Shown: positions 1-8,868, counted from the stretch's first letter. The stretch: DNA of 43,279 nucleotides from Thermoplasmatales archaeon SW_10_69_26 (GCA_003009755.1 PXUB01000019.1:74827-118105), one strand, 5' to 3'. The notes: generated by a model not told the origin, from the sequence alone. Made by a program: numbers and translations.

Positions 1-780
1 GCGGGCGGCCCGCCAGGCGCTGCCCTCCCGGCGTTGCTGGGTGCCGATCAACGCGAGCCCGGTCGGGAGCGCGAGCGCGAGCTCGATCACGGTGGCCCAG
101 CCGTCGGAGTCGGAGGCGCCGTCGTTGCCGAGGTGCTCGCGGTAGAGGCGCTCGACGTAGGGTTCGCCCATGAAGTCGGACTCGAGCCGGGATTGGGCGT
201 CCTGGACGCCGTCCACGGCGTGGCGGAGCGTGAACCAGTCGAAGTGCTCGCTGTGGACTTGCAGCAGGACCCAATCCTCGTCGGCGCTGGGATCCTCGTA
301 CAGGCGGATGTGGTGGCGGTAGCCGAAGTAGTCGCCGTCGTTGAGCTGGGCGGACTCGCGCACCCACTGGCCCTCGCCGTCGTGGACGTAAGCGTAGCGG
401 GCCGTGCCCTTGGCTTGCCCCCAGACGATGTTGGTGCCGGTCACGTTGAGCCCGCCGGCGTCCTCGCGGTCGGTCGTGTTCGCGTCCTCGAGGACGGTCT
501 CGTTCCACTGCGTGGGCGAGCGCTCGCGCAGGGCTGTGAGGACCTCGGAGAGGTTGCCGATCACGACGACGTTCACGGGGCTGCGGTTCGCGAACGTCGG
601 GTCGTCGTTCAGGTACGGGTAGAACCCGCTCTCGTGATCGTCGAGGCGGTGCAGATCCGCCTCGCGCTCCGGCTCGGGCGCCGGACGGTCGTTGGTGGGG
701 GGCGCCAGCCAGCTGGTGGCCAGCCCGAACACCACGGCCAGGCCCAGGACGAGCCCCACGATGACGAGCGACCGCCGCAT
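1..780 (-). CDS. exported or membrane-anchored protein, partial (C-terminus outside window)
   Basis: An uninterrupted reading frame of 260 codons runs off the left edge, so the C-terminus is missing. Residues about 4-24 form a hydrophobic signal or anchor segment, followed by a Pro/Glu-rich linker and then a globular region with the pattern SPVNVVVIGN, YFGYRHHIRLY, DWVLLQVHSEHFDWF. That pattern loosely resembles the LssY C-terminal family (a pilin-like loop before an RHH-x-RLW core), but I would not assign the family on this alone. The ATG at 780 is chosen because a T/A-rich box lies about 30 nt upstream at 806-814. The gene is transcribed away from the small secreted-protein gene at 924. Function unknown. 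Confidence 0.75.
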   Translation of the reverse strand, partial: MRRSLVIVGLVLGLAVVFGLATSWLAPPTNDRPAPEPEREADLHRLDDHESGFYPYLNDDPTFANRSPVNVVVIGNLSEVLTALRERSPTQWNETVLEDANTTDREDAGGLNVTGTNIVWGQAKGTARYAYVHDGEGQWVRESAQLNDGDYFGYRHHIRLYEDPSADEDWVLLQVHSEHFDWFTLRHAVDGVQDAQSRLESDFMGEPYVERLYREHLGNDGASDSDGWATVIELALALPTGLALIGTQQRREGSAWRAAR

Positions 781-805
781 GCTCGGTGGTCACGGAGCCG
801 CTGGA

Positions 806-814
806 GGTTAAGCG
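806..814 (-). promoter_or_regulatory. TATA-like box of the partial exported-protein gene
   Basis: The minus strand reads CGCTTAACC, about 30 nt before the ATG at 780. This is the spacing expected for an archaeal TATA box and a leaderless or nearly leaderless transcript. Assigned by eye. Confidence 0.4.
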
Positions 815-923
815 TTCGGTGCTCGGCCCTGCTCAGCCATCGTCTTCGACGTCCGCTAGAGGTCGTTGAAGGGGTTGGACGGGCAAGGATGGGGTAGCCC
901 GGTGACCCCGGGAGCGTGATACG

Positions 924-1202
924 ATGGATACGCGGAAACTGATCGCAAGCGGTCTCGCGCTAGCACTGTTGAGCATCAGCGCCCCCGCCGTGGCCTCGGG
1001 CCCTGGCGGCCACGGACCGGACGAGGGGGGCGGCTTCGACGGGCTGCCCGACCAGGCCCTGTATGGGATCTGCAACGCGTTCGGGCACGCCGACGAGAAC
1101 GCGAGGGCCGCCCATCCGTTCGCCTGGCTGACCTCGGGCATGTGCGAGGACGCCTCGCACCCCGCCGACGACCGCGACGAGGCCGGCGGCCCGCCGCGGT
1201 AA
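924..1202 (+). CDS. small secreted protein of unknown function
   Basis: The frame encodes 92 residues. A clear Sec signal peptide (MDTRKLIASGLALALLSISA, then PAVASG) covers residues 1-25. The mature part is only about 65 residues, Gly/Asp/His-rich, with two Cys (in GICNAF and SGMCED) that could form one disulfide. Codon use matches the neighbours. It stands alone, divergent from the gene ending at position 1, and a long pyrimidine-rich tract that could act as an archaeal terminator follows it. I do not recognise a family. Confidence 0.65.
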   Translation: MDTRKLIASGLALALLSISAPAVASGPGGHGPDEGGGFDGLPDQALYGICNAFGHADENARAAHPFAWLTSGMCEDASHPADDRDEAGGPPR

Positions 1203-1204
1203 CC

Positions 1205-1275
1205 GAGGGACAGATCGCCGGTTCCCCTCCCTTCTCTTCTCCCCTCCTCTCCTCCCGCTTGGCTCTTCTCTCCGA
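1205..1275 (+). terminator. pyrimidine-rich tract after the small secreted-protein gene
   Basis: Directly after the stop codon the plus strand becomes almost pure C and T for about 50 nt (from about 1223 to 1274). Archaeal intrinsic termination uses T-rich runs, and this is a plausible though C-rich version. The same arrangement follows the other small secreted-protein gene at 19245-19276. Confidence 0.35.
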
Positions 1276-1324
1276 TCGATGCAACGTTTGGGCATCTGCG
1301 TGTGGGCCAGCGGGGAGGAGGGGG

Positions 1325-1457
1325 TGCGTTCCTCGGCGCGGTCGGCCTCGCCCAGGTCCTCGGCGGAGAGGTCGGCCAGGTCGTCGACGACGCGGGCGCC
1401 GGTGGCACGGGCCAGTTGCTCCACGTCGGAGGACTCGACGCGGCGGATGGCGAAGAT
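1325..1457 (-). pseudogene. remnant of a thermosome (group II chaperonin) gene
   Basis: The minus strand of this intergenic stretch translates to a short run matching the thermosome apical-domain region: FAIRRVESSDVEQLARATGA, then RVVDDLADLSAEDLGEAD and RAEER. In intact archaeal thermosomes the corresponding text is like AVRRVKKSDMEKLARATGA...DDLSPEDLGEA...VEER. Only about 44 codons survive, with no start, no ATP-binding motifs and no continuation on either side. The frame is open here but loses thermosome character at both ends. I read it as the debris of a duplicated or displaced chaperonin gene; no functional product is expected. Confidence 0.7.
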
Positions 1458-1500
1458 GGATGAGGGTTGCCTGAACGAACCTCTACCGGCGGTGTGGGAG

Positions 1501-2055
1501 CTAGATGTAGCCTCGGATGTTGTCGCCGGTCGTCGTCGACTCCTGCTCGGGATCGGCCGGCGCCTCGGGGCCCAGGTGCTGGTTGAGGACCTCGATCAAC
1601 TCGAGGTGCTTCGTGTAGAGCGTGCGCAGGCTCTGGAAGAACCGATCCTGGCTGAGCCCGTCGTCGTAGACGGAGATGTCGAGCTGCCAGCGGGCGAGCA
1701 CGTCGTCCTCCATCTGCGGGGCGAAGCCGACGTCGCCGCCTTCGAAGGCGCACCGGCGGATGGCGTGGATCAGGCCCTGCTTGTCGTCCTGGGGCAACGC
1801 CTGGAACGGTTGCTTGTGGTTCGGGGACAGCTGGACGCCGAGCATCATCGCCAGCACCGGGCGCCCGGGCGGGCGCACGACGTGGATGTTGGCGTCCCCG
1901 GTGGAGGCCGGGTACTGGATCGTGTAGTGGAAGTCAGCCTGGTCGTCCTCGGTGATCCGTTTGGAGGAGATGCCTTCCTGGTCGAGCCAGCGGCGGATCT
2001 CGTCGTCGAGCTCGTCCGAGGCGAACGTTTCTCCCACGTCGGCGTCCAACGTCAT
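1501..2055 (-). CDS. conserved archaeal protein, DUF2299-like
   Basis: The product is 184 residues and soluble. The pattern IRRWLDQEGISSKRI, DDQADFHYTIQYP, NIHVVRP and MMLGVQLSPNHKQ is how I remember the archaeal DUF2299 family, whose fold is thought to resemble type III secretion chaperone or YbjN-like proteins; no activity is established. The ATG at 2055 is preferred because the frame upstream is Arg-rich non-coding-like text. A small hairpin (GCACC/GGTGC around 2076-2090) lies in the presumed leader. It sits between the thermosome remnant and the membrane-bound regulator, all on the minus strand. Confidence 0.7.
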   Translation of the reverse strand: MTLDADVGETFASDELDDEIRRWLDQEGISSKRITEDDQADFHYTIQYPASTGDANIHVVRPPGRPVLAMMLGVQLSPNHKQPFQALPQDDKQGLIHAIRRCAFEGGDVGFAPQMEDDVLARWQLDISVYDDGLSQDRFFQSLRTLYTKHLELIEVLNQHLGPEAPADPEQESTTTGDNIRGYI

Positions 2056-2129
2056 GGTCGATCCTCGCACCCGTAGGTGCAGAGAGGGATGGCGGCCATC
2101 CTTTGAAAGTTGGCCGACACGGGAACCTG

Positions 2130-4628
2130 TCAGTCTCCGCCTTCGGAGACCGGGTTGGCGTACAGGCGCGAACGCCGGCCCTCCCGCACCTTGTCGACGA
2201 GCCCGACGTCGACGAGCTGGCTGACGAGCTTGCTGGCGTAGGCCTTGGAGATCTCGGCGCGCTCGGCGAGCGTCGTCGTGTCCAGGCCGGGATCCTGGCG
2301 CACCGCCTCGTACACGGCCTCCGCCTTGCCGCGCTGCAGCGAGGCCAACGCCTGCATGCGTTTGGGGGAGTGCTGGCCCTGCACGAAGTAGTGGTTGTAG
2401 CCGCCGCGCTCGAGCTCGGCCAACACGTCCTCGCGGACGAGCACGTCGACGTGGTGCTCGACGGTTCGCTCGTTGGCGTCGACCTGGCGAGCGATCGCGC
2501 TCCCGTGGATGCCGGGCTCGACCTCGACGAGGTCGCGGATCTGCTGGCGGGTGTCGTGGGCCAGCACCTCGTCGCCTTGCAGGCGGCTGTACAGCGCCCA
2601 GACGGCGAGCGCGATCAGGCCCAGCAGACCGGCGCCCGTCGCGGCCCCGACGACCGGGTCGCCGCCGCCGAACGGGACGGCCTCGCCTCCCGGGCCGGCG
2701 CTCGCGGCCGACGACAAGGCGTCGGCCGGTTGCGTGAGGCCCTGGTGGGACTTGACGCCGGTGGTGTGCGTCAACGTCTCGCCGCTCCCCAACGCGAGGG
2801 CGACCGTGGTCGGGACCTCGGCGGATCCGGTGGCCCCGGCTTGGGCCTGGCCACCGGGGGTGCCGACGGCGAACTGGGCGGTCCGCGGGCCGCGCGGTTT
2901 CTCGTCGGCGAGCGGCTGGTAGCGGGCGAGCTCGAGGGGCGCGCTGGCGTTGTCGGGATCCAGCAGGCGCCAGCGGTCGAGGGCGGCGTCCCAGGTGGCG
3001 GCCTGGCTGGGCAGCGCCTGGGTGCCGCGGGCGGGCACCTGGGTCAGGTGGTCGGCGGCCTCGCGAGGTTGGTCGGTTTCGCGGCACTCGGCGGCGGGGG
3101 GAGCCAGGGCGTTGCCCTGGGCCTGGCCGACGGGGCGCTGGCACTCGACCAGGATCGGGCCCTCGTCGGGGGCGGTGTAGGCCAGGGTCCAGGTGAGCGT
3201 GCGAGCCTCGCCGGCGTCGGTGTCCTCGTCGGGCAGCAGTTGGGCGCCGGCGAGGACCGCGTCCTCGTCCTCGAGCAGGGCCTGCAGCTCGGTGAGCGTG
3301 GGGTCTTGCCGGGCGGCCTGCGAGGCGTCGGCGAGGGGGAACGGGACGGCCTCGGCGCTTCGGAGCTGGGGCCCGTCGAGCGGGGCCAGGGGGGCCCGGT
3401 CGATCGAGGCGGGCCCCCGGGGGGCCGCGTCCTGGGCGAGGGGCTCGCCGGCGCGGGTCAGGTTCGTCAGGTTGGCGGCGAACCGGTCGGCCTCGTCACC
3501 GTCCACGCCGACCGTGATCGTGTCGACCTGGATCGGGTAGGGGACGCCCTCGGCCCAGACGAGCTTCGCGACGATGCGAGGGTCCTCGGCGTCGTCGACC
3601 CCGTACTGGGGGACCGTGGTGAGCCCGCGCTGGGTCTCGGGCTCGCCGGTCCACCAGGAAGCGTCGAGGTCGGCCCCCGGGCAGGGGTCGCCGACGCGGG
3701 CGCCGGTCGCCAACGCGTCGCCCTGCAGGACGTTGCGGTACAGGCAGTCGACGACCGTGGGCCGGACGTCGTAGCGGATCTCCCAACGGATCTCCGCGCT
3801 GGCCCCCGAGGCCGAGGCCGACGAGGCCGAGCTGACGGGTCGCGTCTTGGCGACCGGGTCGGGATCTGCGGGGGCGTAGCGGACGCGGTCCTCGACGCCC
3901 TCGGAGCTGGCCTCGACCTCGAACAGGGGACCGCTGGACGCCTCGCCCTCCGCGTGCGAGGGGGTCAGGTAGGCGAGCTCGGGGCCCGTGAGCTCGCGGC
4001 CGCGTTCGTCGTGGAAGGTGGTGTTGGCGATCCAGGCGAACGGGACGGAGGCGGCCTCCGTCCAGTTGGGCTCGGCGACATCGGACCAGACGAGCAGCCG
4101 CCCCTCGCTGGCGTCGAGCGGCATCGGGACGTCGATCCGCTCGTCGGCGTCCGCCGAGCGGGCGGCCAGGGCCTCCTCGAAGAGAGCCTGGAAGCCCGGG
4201 ACCAGGCCCTCGCAGCCGCCCCCGCGGACGGCGATGCCGCCGGTGTCGGTGATCCGAAACGGGGCCAGGGTAGGGCCGTGGCAGCCGGCGGTGTCGGCTT
4301 TGGTCGAACCGCGGGTCCGCGAGTCCTCGTCCTCGACGACGACCTCGACGCGGTACTCGCCGGGCTCGCCGGGGTGGCGGTGCGTCCAGGTCTCCCCGGC
4401 GGGCACGGTCACTTCCTCGGACCAGGGGTCGGGACCGTCGATCGCGACCTCGACGTCGCGATCCCGGTTGTCGTCGTTCGCGAGCTGGACGAGCACGTGG
4501 GGCTCGTCGTCTGCGACGTGGTCGCTGGCCTCGCCGACGTCGGCGAGCATCGGGGCGGCCAGGACCACGGCGAGGGCGGCCAGCGCGAGACCGCCCTTGC
4601 TCGGGACGCTCATCGGTCCGATGTCCAT
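2130..4628 (-). CDS. membrane-anchored winged-helix transcriptional regulator with a large extracytoplasmic sensor
   Basis: The product is 832 residues. Residues about 10-30 are a signal peptide or N-terminal membrane segment. About 620 extracytoplasmic residues follow, with scattered Cys and N-x-S/T sites. A single membrane helix lies at about 659-680 (AGLLGLIALAVWALYSRL). The cytoplasmic tail carries two winged helix-turn-helix domains: about 693-750 (IRDLVEVEPGIHGSAIARQV, DANERTVEHHVDVLVREDVL) and about 762-826 (GLDTTTLAERAEISKAYASK, LVSQLVDVGLVDKVREGRRS). This is the layout of a one-component receptor that reads an outside signal and binds DNA from the membrane. ATGs at 4628 and 4613 are both possible starts. 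The gene follows 4651-5247 closely and may be cotranscribed. Ligand and targets are unknown. Confidence 0.85.
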   Translation of the reverse strand: MDIGPMSVPSKGGLALAALAVVLAAPMLADVGEASDHVADDEPHVLVQLANDDNRDRDVEVAIDGPDPWSEEVTVPAGETWTHRHPGEPGEYRVEVVVEDEDSRTRGSTKADTAGCHGPTLAPFRITDTGGIAVRGGGCEGLVPGFQALFEEALAARSADADERIDVPMPLDASEGRLLVWSDVAEPNWTEAASVPFAWIANTTFHDERGRELTGPELAYLTPSHAEGEASSGPLFEVEASSEGVEDRVRYAPADPDPVAKTRPVSSASSASASGASAEIRWEIRYDVRPTVVDCLYRNVLQGDALATGARVGDPCPGADLDASWWTGEPETQRGLTTVPQYGVDDAEDPRIVAKLVWAEGVPYPIQVDTITVGVDGDEADRFAANLTNLTRAGEPLAQDAAPRGPASIDRAPLAPLDGPQLRSAEAVPFPLADASQAARQDPTLTELQALLEDEDAVLAGAQLLPDEDTDAGEARTLTWTLAYTAPDEGPILVECQRPVGQAQGNALAPPAAECRETDQPREAADHLTQVPARGTQALPSQAATWDAALDRWRLLDPDNASAPLELARYQPLADEKPRGPRTAQFAVGTPGGQAQAGATGSAEVPTTVALALGSGETLTHTTGVKSHQGLTQPADALSSAASAGPGGEAVPFGGGDPVVGAATGAGLLGLIALAVWALYSRLQGDEVLAHDTRQQIRDLVEVEPGIHGSAIARQVDANERTVEHHVDVLVREDVLAELERGGYNHYFVQGQHSPKRMQALASLQRGKAEAVYEAVRQDPGLDTTTLAERAEISKAYASKLVSQLVDVGLVDKVREGRRSRLYANPVSEGGD

Positions 4629-4650
4629 CGCGTCGTCCCCCTATGAAGCG

Positions 4651-5247
4651 TTAGGTCGAACCGCCGTGGGGAACGATCTCCCCGGTGACGTGGAAGTCCT
4701 GGCTGGTGTGGACGTCGGCGTACAGGGGGTCGGGCGTGGGGTTGGGTCGGTCGACGAGGATCCACAGCGACTGGCCCTCGTCGATCGAGAGGTCTCCGGC
4801 GGTGAGCGTCAGCGGCGAGGTGCCGCTGGTCTCGGCGATCGTCGACCAGGTGAAGCAGGAGCCGCCGCAGGAGCCGGCGCTGGCCAGGCTGATCTCCAGC
4901 TCGTCGGTGTCGGGCGTGTTGGCCTCCCAGCGGAGCTCGAGCTCGGCGTCCTCGGCCGAGCCCGTGATGCCGGTGTCGTGGCGGTCGTCGGCCTCGCCCA
5001 CGCTCGTGCCTCGGCAGCTGTGGAGCCCGGAGGGCAGGCAGGCGTCGTTGTCCAACTGTCCCTCCCAGTCGACGACGAGGGGGTCAGCCTGCTCTTCGTC
5101 GGAGGCCTGGGCGGCGCTGGCGGCCTGCACGGGTTCGCGGCCCGTGTCGGCGACGATGCCGAGCCCGGCCGTGGCGGTCAGGCCGACGGCGAGCAGGACG
5201 GCGACGGCGGTCGTAGCGGCGTGGTCCTCGATCGGTCGTGTCCTCAT
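4651..5247 (-). CDS. secreted or pilin-like surface protein with N-terminal hydrophobic segment
   Basis: The product is 198 residues from the ATG at 5247. The N-terminus MRTRPIEDHAATTAVAVLLA continues hydrophobic to about residue 30. A short charged leader plus a long hydrophobic helix fits an archaeal class III (pilin-type) signal as well as a Sec anchor. The exposed part is acidic with two Cys pairs (DACLPSGLHSC and GSCGGSC) and looks beta-rich. An upstream in-frame start at 5286 would add 13 residues before the charged leader, which is less likely. It lies 22 nt upstream of the membrane-bound regulator and could supply or modulate its signal (inference). Confidence 0.65.
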   Translation of the reverse strand: MRTRPIEDHAATTAVAVLLAVGLTATAGLGIVADTGREPVQAASAAQASDEEQADPLVVDWEGQLDNDACLPSGLHSCRGTSVGEADDRHDTGITGSAEDAELELRWEANTPDTDELEISLASAGSCGGSCFTWSTIAETSGTSPLTLTAGDLSIDEGQSLWILVDRPNPTPDPLYADVHTSQDFHVTGEIVPHGGST

Positions 5248-5366
5248 GTCCTCGGTCACCTCGACCGGGACTCGGCTGGGGGACACTTGAGGTGATTGGG
5301 CCGATCGGGAAACGGTGTGGGTCGGTCGGTGAAACGCCGCTCGCTGGAGGCGGGGGACGCGGTAGA

Positions 5367-5522
5367 TCAGGGCTGCGCGGTCGCCTCTCGGGTCGGGGCC
5401 TGGTGCTCGGCGTGGCAGTCCTCGTCGCAGAAGGCCCGCTGGGGCGGGTCGGCCCAGTCCTCGACCTCGAAGGGGATCGACTCTCCGCAGTGCTGGCAGG
5501 CGACCTCGATCGTTTCCCTCAT
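5367..5522 (-). CDS. small zinc-ribbon-like protein
   Basis: The product is 51 residues from the ATG at 5522 (MRETIEVACQHCGESIPFEV). It has a C-x2-C knuckle (CQHC) followed by C-x3-C (CDEDC) and a His (AEH), about 20 residues apart, enough for one zinc site. The upstream in-frame ATG at 5552 would add a basic stretch unlike the rest. Function unknown; it may act as a zinc-binding adaptor or be a minimal nucleic-acid-binding protein. Confidence 0.6.
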   Translation of the reverse strand: MRETIEVACQHCGESIPFEVEDWADPPQRAFCDEDCHAEHQAPTREATAQP

Positions 5523-5614
5523 CCTTGGATCACTCCGGCCCGCCCGTGGCACGGCAGGCCAAGCCTCCCTTGCCGGGCCAGACCTTCAGCTTTGCCCTTC
5601 CTTGGTGTGTCAGT

Positions 5615-5632
5615 TGTGCGCTACAGCGCACA
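5615..5632. repeat. inverted repeat downstream of gatE
   Basis: TGTGCGCT-AC-AGCGCACA is an 8-bp perfect inverted repeat with a 2-nt centre. It lies about 40 nt beyond the gatE stop codon and 93 nt before the start of the small zinc-ribbon gene. It could be a transcript-end hairpin of the gatDE operon or an operator for the next gene. Confidence 0.45.
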
Positions 5633-5669
5633 GACCGTGCAGATCTGTGGGGTGTCGGCGGCGCGGCGC

Positions 5670-7532
5670 TCAGATCCGCTCCTGGATCGCCTCGCGCACG
5701 AGTCGGTTGACGGTCTCGCCCTCGAGCTTGCCTTTGAGTTCGCCCATGGCTTGCCCCATGAGGGCACCCATGGCGCCCATGCCTTGGTTCTCGACCATCT
5801 CGGCGTTGTCGTCGACGATGCCCTCGACGATCTCTCGGGCCTCGTCCTCGCTGACGCCGCCCAGACCCAGCTCCTCGACGGCGTCCTCGATCGCCAGCCC
5901 CTCGCGGGCGGCCTCGAGCAGGACGTCCTCGAGCGCGTCCTTGGTGAACGCGCCGTCGGTGAGGGCCGACACGGCCTCGCGGAGCAGCTCGTCGGGGACC
6001 TCGTGGCCCTCGTCCTCGACCTGGGGACGGATCTGGAGCACGCTGCTGGCGGCCACGGAGGCCTCGGCGCCCTCGGCGACGAGGTCGTCGAAGAGGCCGG
6101 CGTGCTCGCTGGTGGCGAGCGCGGCGGCGATCTCCTCGTTGAGCTCGAGCTCCTCCTGGTAGCGAGCCTGCTTCTCCTCGGGCAGCTCGGGCAAACCGGC
6201 CTCGATCGCCGCCATGCGGTCGGGGTCGATGGTGGCCGGCGGGACGTCGGTCTCGGGGTACATGCGGGCGCTGCCGGGCAGCGGGCGTAGGTAGCGCGTG
6301 AGCCCGTTCTCGAGGGCCTCCCGCGTCTCCTCGGGCACGCCCTCGAAGGCCGTGTGGGCCCGCTCGAGGGCGGCCTCCAGCGACCGTTGGGCGATGTCGG
6401 GATCGGCGGCGACGAGGCAGAAGGCGTCCTCGTCGGGGTCCGTGCCCAGCGCCTCGTGCACCTGACCGATCTCGTGCTCGGTGATGCCGTAGGCCGGCAA
6501 CTCGTCGGTGTGGAACAACCCGCTGGCGCCCTGGCTGCGGGCGTAGCCGGCCAACTCGCGGCCCAGCCGGTGGTCGGTCTCCTCCCTGGTGCCGAGGTGC
6601 CCGTCGAAGCCGGGCAGGGCCAGGGCCCAGACCTCGCCGTCGGCGGCGAGCGCGTCCTCGACGACGCTGCTGTCGGTGTGCTCGAAGACGTCGCTGACGT
6701 CGACCGGGCCCTCGGGCAGGGCCTCGGGGCTGGTCGTCTTCGACAGGCGGTCGGCCAGCTCGACGAAGGTGCGCTGGCGCTGCTGCTCCTGCTCGACGTA
6801 GGTCGGAAGCAGGTCCAGATCCTGCACGCCCTTGATCTCGACGCGAGCGCCCTCCGGGACGCTGATGTTGAGATCCTGGCGGATCGTGCCGAGCCCGCGC
6901 TTGGCTTGCCCGGTGGCGCGGATCATCGTCCCGATGCGCTGGGCGGCTTCCCGGACGGCCTCGGGGCTGTGCAGTTGGGGCGCAGTGGCGATCTCGACGA
7001 GCGGGATGCCCAGCCGGTCGAGCCGGTAGCGGGCTTGCCGGGAGCCGCGTTGCATGATACGGGCGGCGTCCTCCTCGAGCGCCATCGCCTCCAGCTCGAT
7101 CTCGCCCTCGCTGATCTCGATCGAGCCGCCTTTGGCGACGAGCGCGGTGCGTTGGAAGCCCGTCGTGTTCGAGCCGTCGATCACGATCTTGCGCATCGTG
7201 TGCACCTCGTCGGCGGGCCGGGCGTCGGTCATCGCGGCGATCGTGAGCGCGACGTCGAGGGCCTGCTGGTTGAGCGCGTGCGGGGGCTCCTCGTCGGCTT
7301 CGACCAGGCAGGCGGTGGCCGAGCTGGCCTCGTAGGAGAAGTCCCGGCCCTTGCGGGCTTCGGCGAGCGCGGCGCGGTCGACCTCGCCCATCTCGCTTTG
7401 CGTGGGGCGCAGCCGCCGCGTGATCGTGACCTCCTCGCGCTCGTCGAGCTCGGTGGGGCAATCGCAGAACAGCTTGCCGGTGTCGAGCTGCTGGTGGATC
7501 TCGAGCCCGCACACGAGGTCGGGGTCGCTCAT
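5670..7532 (-). CDS. gatE: Glu-tRNA(Gln) amidotransferase subunit E
   Basis: The product is 620 residues, the usual GatE length. GatE, with GatD, converts Glu-tRNA(Gln) to Gln-tRNA(Gln) in archaea: GatE activates the misacylated glutamate and binds the tRNA. Visible family text includes VCGLEIHQQLDTGKLFCDCP at the N-terminus, the GatB/E core (GSNTTGFQRTALVAKGG, RLGIPLVEIATAP, QDLNISV, VEIKGVQDLD), a GAD-type insert in the middle (FDGHLGTREETDHRLGRELA), and the C-terminal YqeY-like helical tail. The ATG at 7532 overlaps the gatD stop codon by four bases (ATGA), so the two are translationally coupled. Confidence 0.97.
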   Translation of the reverse strand: MSDPDLVCGLEIHQQLDTGKLFCDCPTELDEREEVTITRRLRPTQSEMGEVDRAALAEARKGRDFSYEASSATACLVEADEEPPHALNQQALDVALTIAAMTDARPADEVHTMRKIVIDGSNTTGFQRTALVAKGGSIEISEGEIELEAMALEEDAARIMQRGSRQARYRLDRLGIPLVEIATAPQLHSPEAVREAAQRIGTMIRATGQAKRGLGTIRQDLNISVPEGARVEIKGVQDLDLLPTYVEQEQQRQRTFVELADRLSKTTSPEALPEGPVDVSDVFEHTDSSVVEDALAADGEVWALALPGFDGHLGTREETDHRLGRELAGYARSQGASGLFHTDELPAYGITEHEIGQVHEALGTDPDEDAFCLVAADPDIAQRSLEAALERAHTAFEGVPEETREALENGLTRYLRPLPGSARMYPETDVPPATIDPDRMAAIEAGLPELPEEKQARYQEELELNEEIAAALATSEHAGLFDDLVAEGAEASVAASSVLQIRPQVEDEGHEVPDELLREAVSALTDGAFTKDALEDVLLEAAREGLAIEDAVEELGLGGVSEDEAREIVEGIVDDNAEMVENQGMGAMGALMGQAMGELKGKLEGETVNRLVREAIQERI

Positions 7533-8842
7533 CGGGCCTCCTCCCTGGGGTAGTAGAAGCCGGTCCGGGGGCTTTGCTCTCGGCCTTGCGGCTGGCGGAA
7601 CAGCTCGCGGGCCTCGTCGGGATCGTCGGCGGTGGCCAGCGCCCAGACGAGCTTGACGTAGGCGGTCTCGGGCAGCATGTCCCCGGCCTCGATCGCTCCG
7701 GCCTCGACGAGCTGGCGGCCGGTCTCGTAGACGTGCATGTTCGTGCGGCCGTTGAGGCACTGGCTGGCCATGGCCACCAGCGTGCCCTCGTCGGTGAGCT
7801 CGTCGACGTCCTCGGCGAGGTGGCTGGGCAGGTGGCCCAGGCCGGTGCCGGCGACGACGAGGCCGTCCCGGGCGGCGGCGCGGATCTCGTCGGCGTCGAT
7901 GCCGGGGTAGCTGTGGACGAGGCCGACGTCGGCATCGAAGCTGCCGCTGCGTTGCACTCGGTCGGCGGGCTCGCGGGGCTCGACGTTCCACTCGATCGCG
8001 TCGTCGGTGACGACGCCCAGCGGGCGGTGGTCCAGCGACTGGAAGGCGTCGCGTCGGCTGGTGTGCATCTTGCGGGCCCGGCCCGCAGCGTGGATGGCCC
8101 AGGTCTCGTCGCTCATGCCCTCGTGCATGACGACCATGGCTTCGCCGGCGTCGGTCTCGGCGGCCACGCGCACGGCGCTGGTGAGGTTCGTGGCCGCGTC
8201 GCTGGAGGGGCGATCGGAGGAGCGTTGGGCGCCGACGAGGACGACCGGTCCGGGCAGCTCGTCGAAGGCCAGTTCCAGCGCCATCGCGGTGTAGTGCATC
8301 GTGTCGGTGCCGTGCGTGACGACGACGCCCTCGACGCCACGCTCGAAGGCAGCCTCGACGGCGTCGGCCAGCTGGCTCCAGTGGTCCGGGGTCAGGTCCT
8401 CGCTGAAGGCCTCGAACACGACCTCGGGGTCCAGGCGAGCGTGCTCGAAGGCCTCGGGCACGGCCGCGGCCAGCTCCTCGGGGCTGGTGGCCGGGTGGAC
8501 GGCGCCGGTGCGGTACTCGACGAAGCTGGCGATCGTGCCGCCGGTACCGAGCAAGGCGACAGTGGGCAGCTCGTCGACGTCATCCGGCATGGCCGGCGGT
8601 TGCTCGGGAGCCTCGCCGCCGGTCTCGAGCCGTTCGACCTCGTCCCCCTCGTCGACGCGAAGGCCGATGTTGTAGCCGCTGTCGAGCTTGAGGACGACGA
8701 CATCGGGGTCGGAGAAGCCGTGGCGGGGCATCACGCGACCCTCGAGGGTGTCCTCGTCGCGATGGACGCGGACCCGGTCGCCGGGCTCGGCGTCGACGGA
8801 GGCCAACAGCTGGTCCGCCGAGGAGGCCTGATCGGTGCTCAT
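7529..8842 (-). CDS. gatD: Glu-tRNA(Gln) amidotransferase subunit D
   Basis: The product is 437 residues from the ATG at 8842. It is an L-asparaginase-like glutaminase that supplies ammonia to GatE. An N-terminal small barrel covers about residues 15-65 (GDRVRVHRDEDTLEGRVMPR). The asparaginase fold follows with catalytic Thr motifs GTGGT at 99-103 and HGTDT at 177-181, then VVMHEGM and GLGHLP downstream. A GTG at 8860 would add six residues; the ATG is preferred because a T/A-rich box sits 30 nt upstream of it (8869-8876). It is first gene of the gatD-gatE operon. GatDE is restricted to archaea and so fixes the domain of this organism. Confidence 0.97.
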   Translation of the reverse strand: MSTDQASSADQLLASVDAEPGDRVRVHRDEDTLEGRVMPRHGFSDPDVVVLKLDSGYNIGLRVDEGDEVERLETGGEAPEQPPAMPDDVDELPTVALLGTGGTIASFVEYRTGAVHPATSPEELAAAVPEAFEHARLDPEVVFEAFSEDLTPDHWSQLADAVEAAFERGVEGVVVTHGTDTMHYTAMALELAFDELPGPVVLVGAQRSSDRPSSDAATNLTSAVRVAAETDAGEAMVVMHEGMSDETWAIHAAGRARKMHTSRRDAFQSLDHRPLGVVTDDAIEWNVEPREPADRVQRSGSFDADVGLVHSYPGIDADEIRAAARDGLVVAGTGLGHLPSHLAEDVDELTDEGTLVAMASQCLNGRTNMHVYETGRQLVEAGAIEAGDMLPETAYVKLVWALATADDPDEARELFRQPQGREQSPRTGFYYPREEAR

Positions 8843-8868
8843 CGTCGGCTGAGACGTCACCGGAGGGG

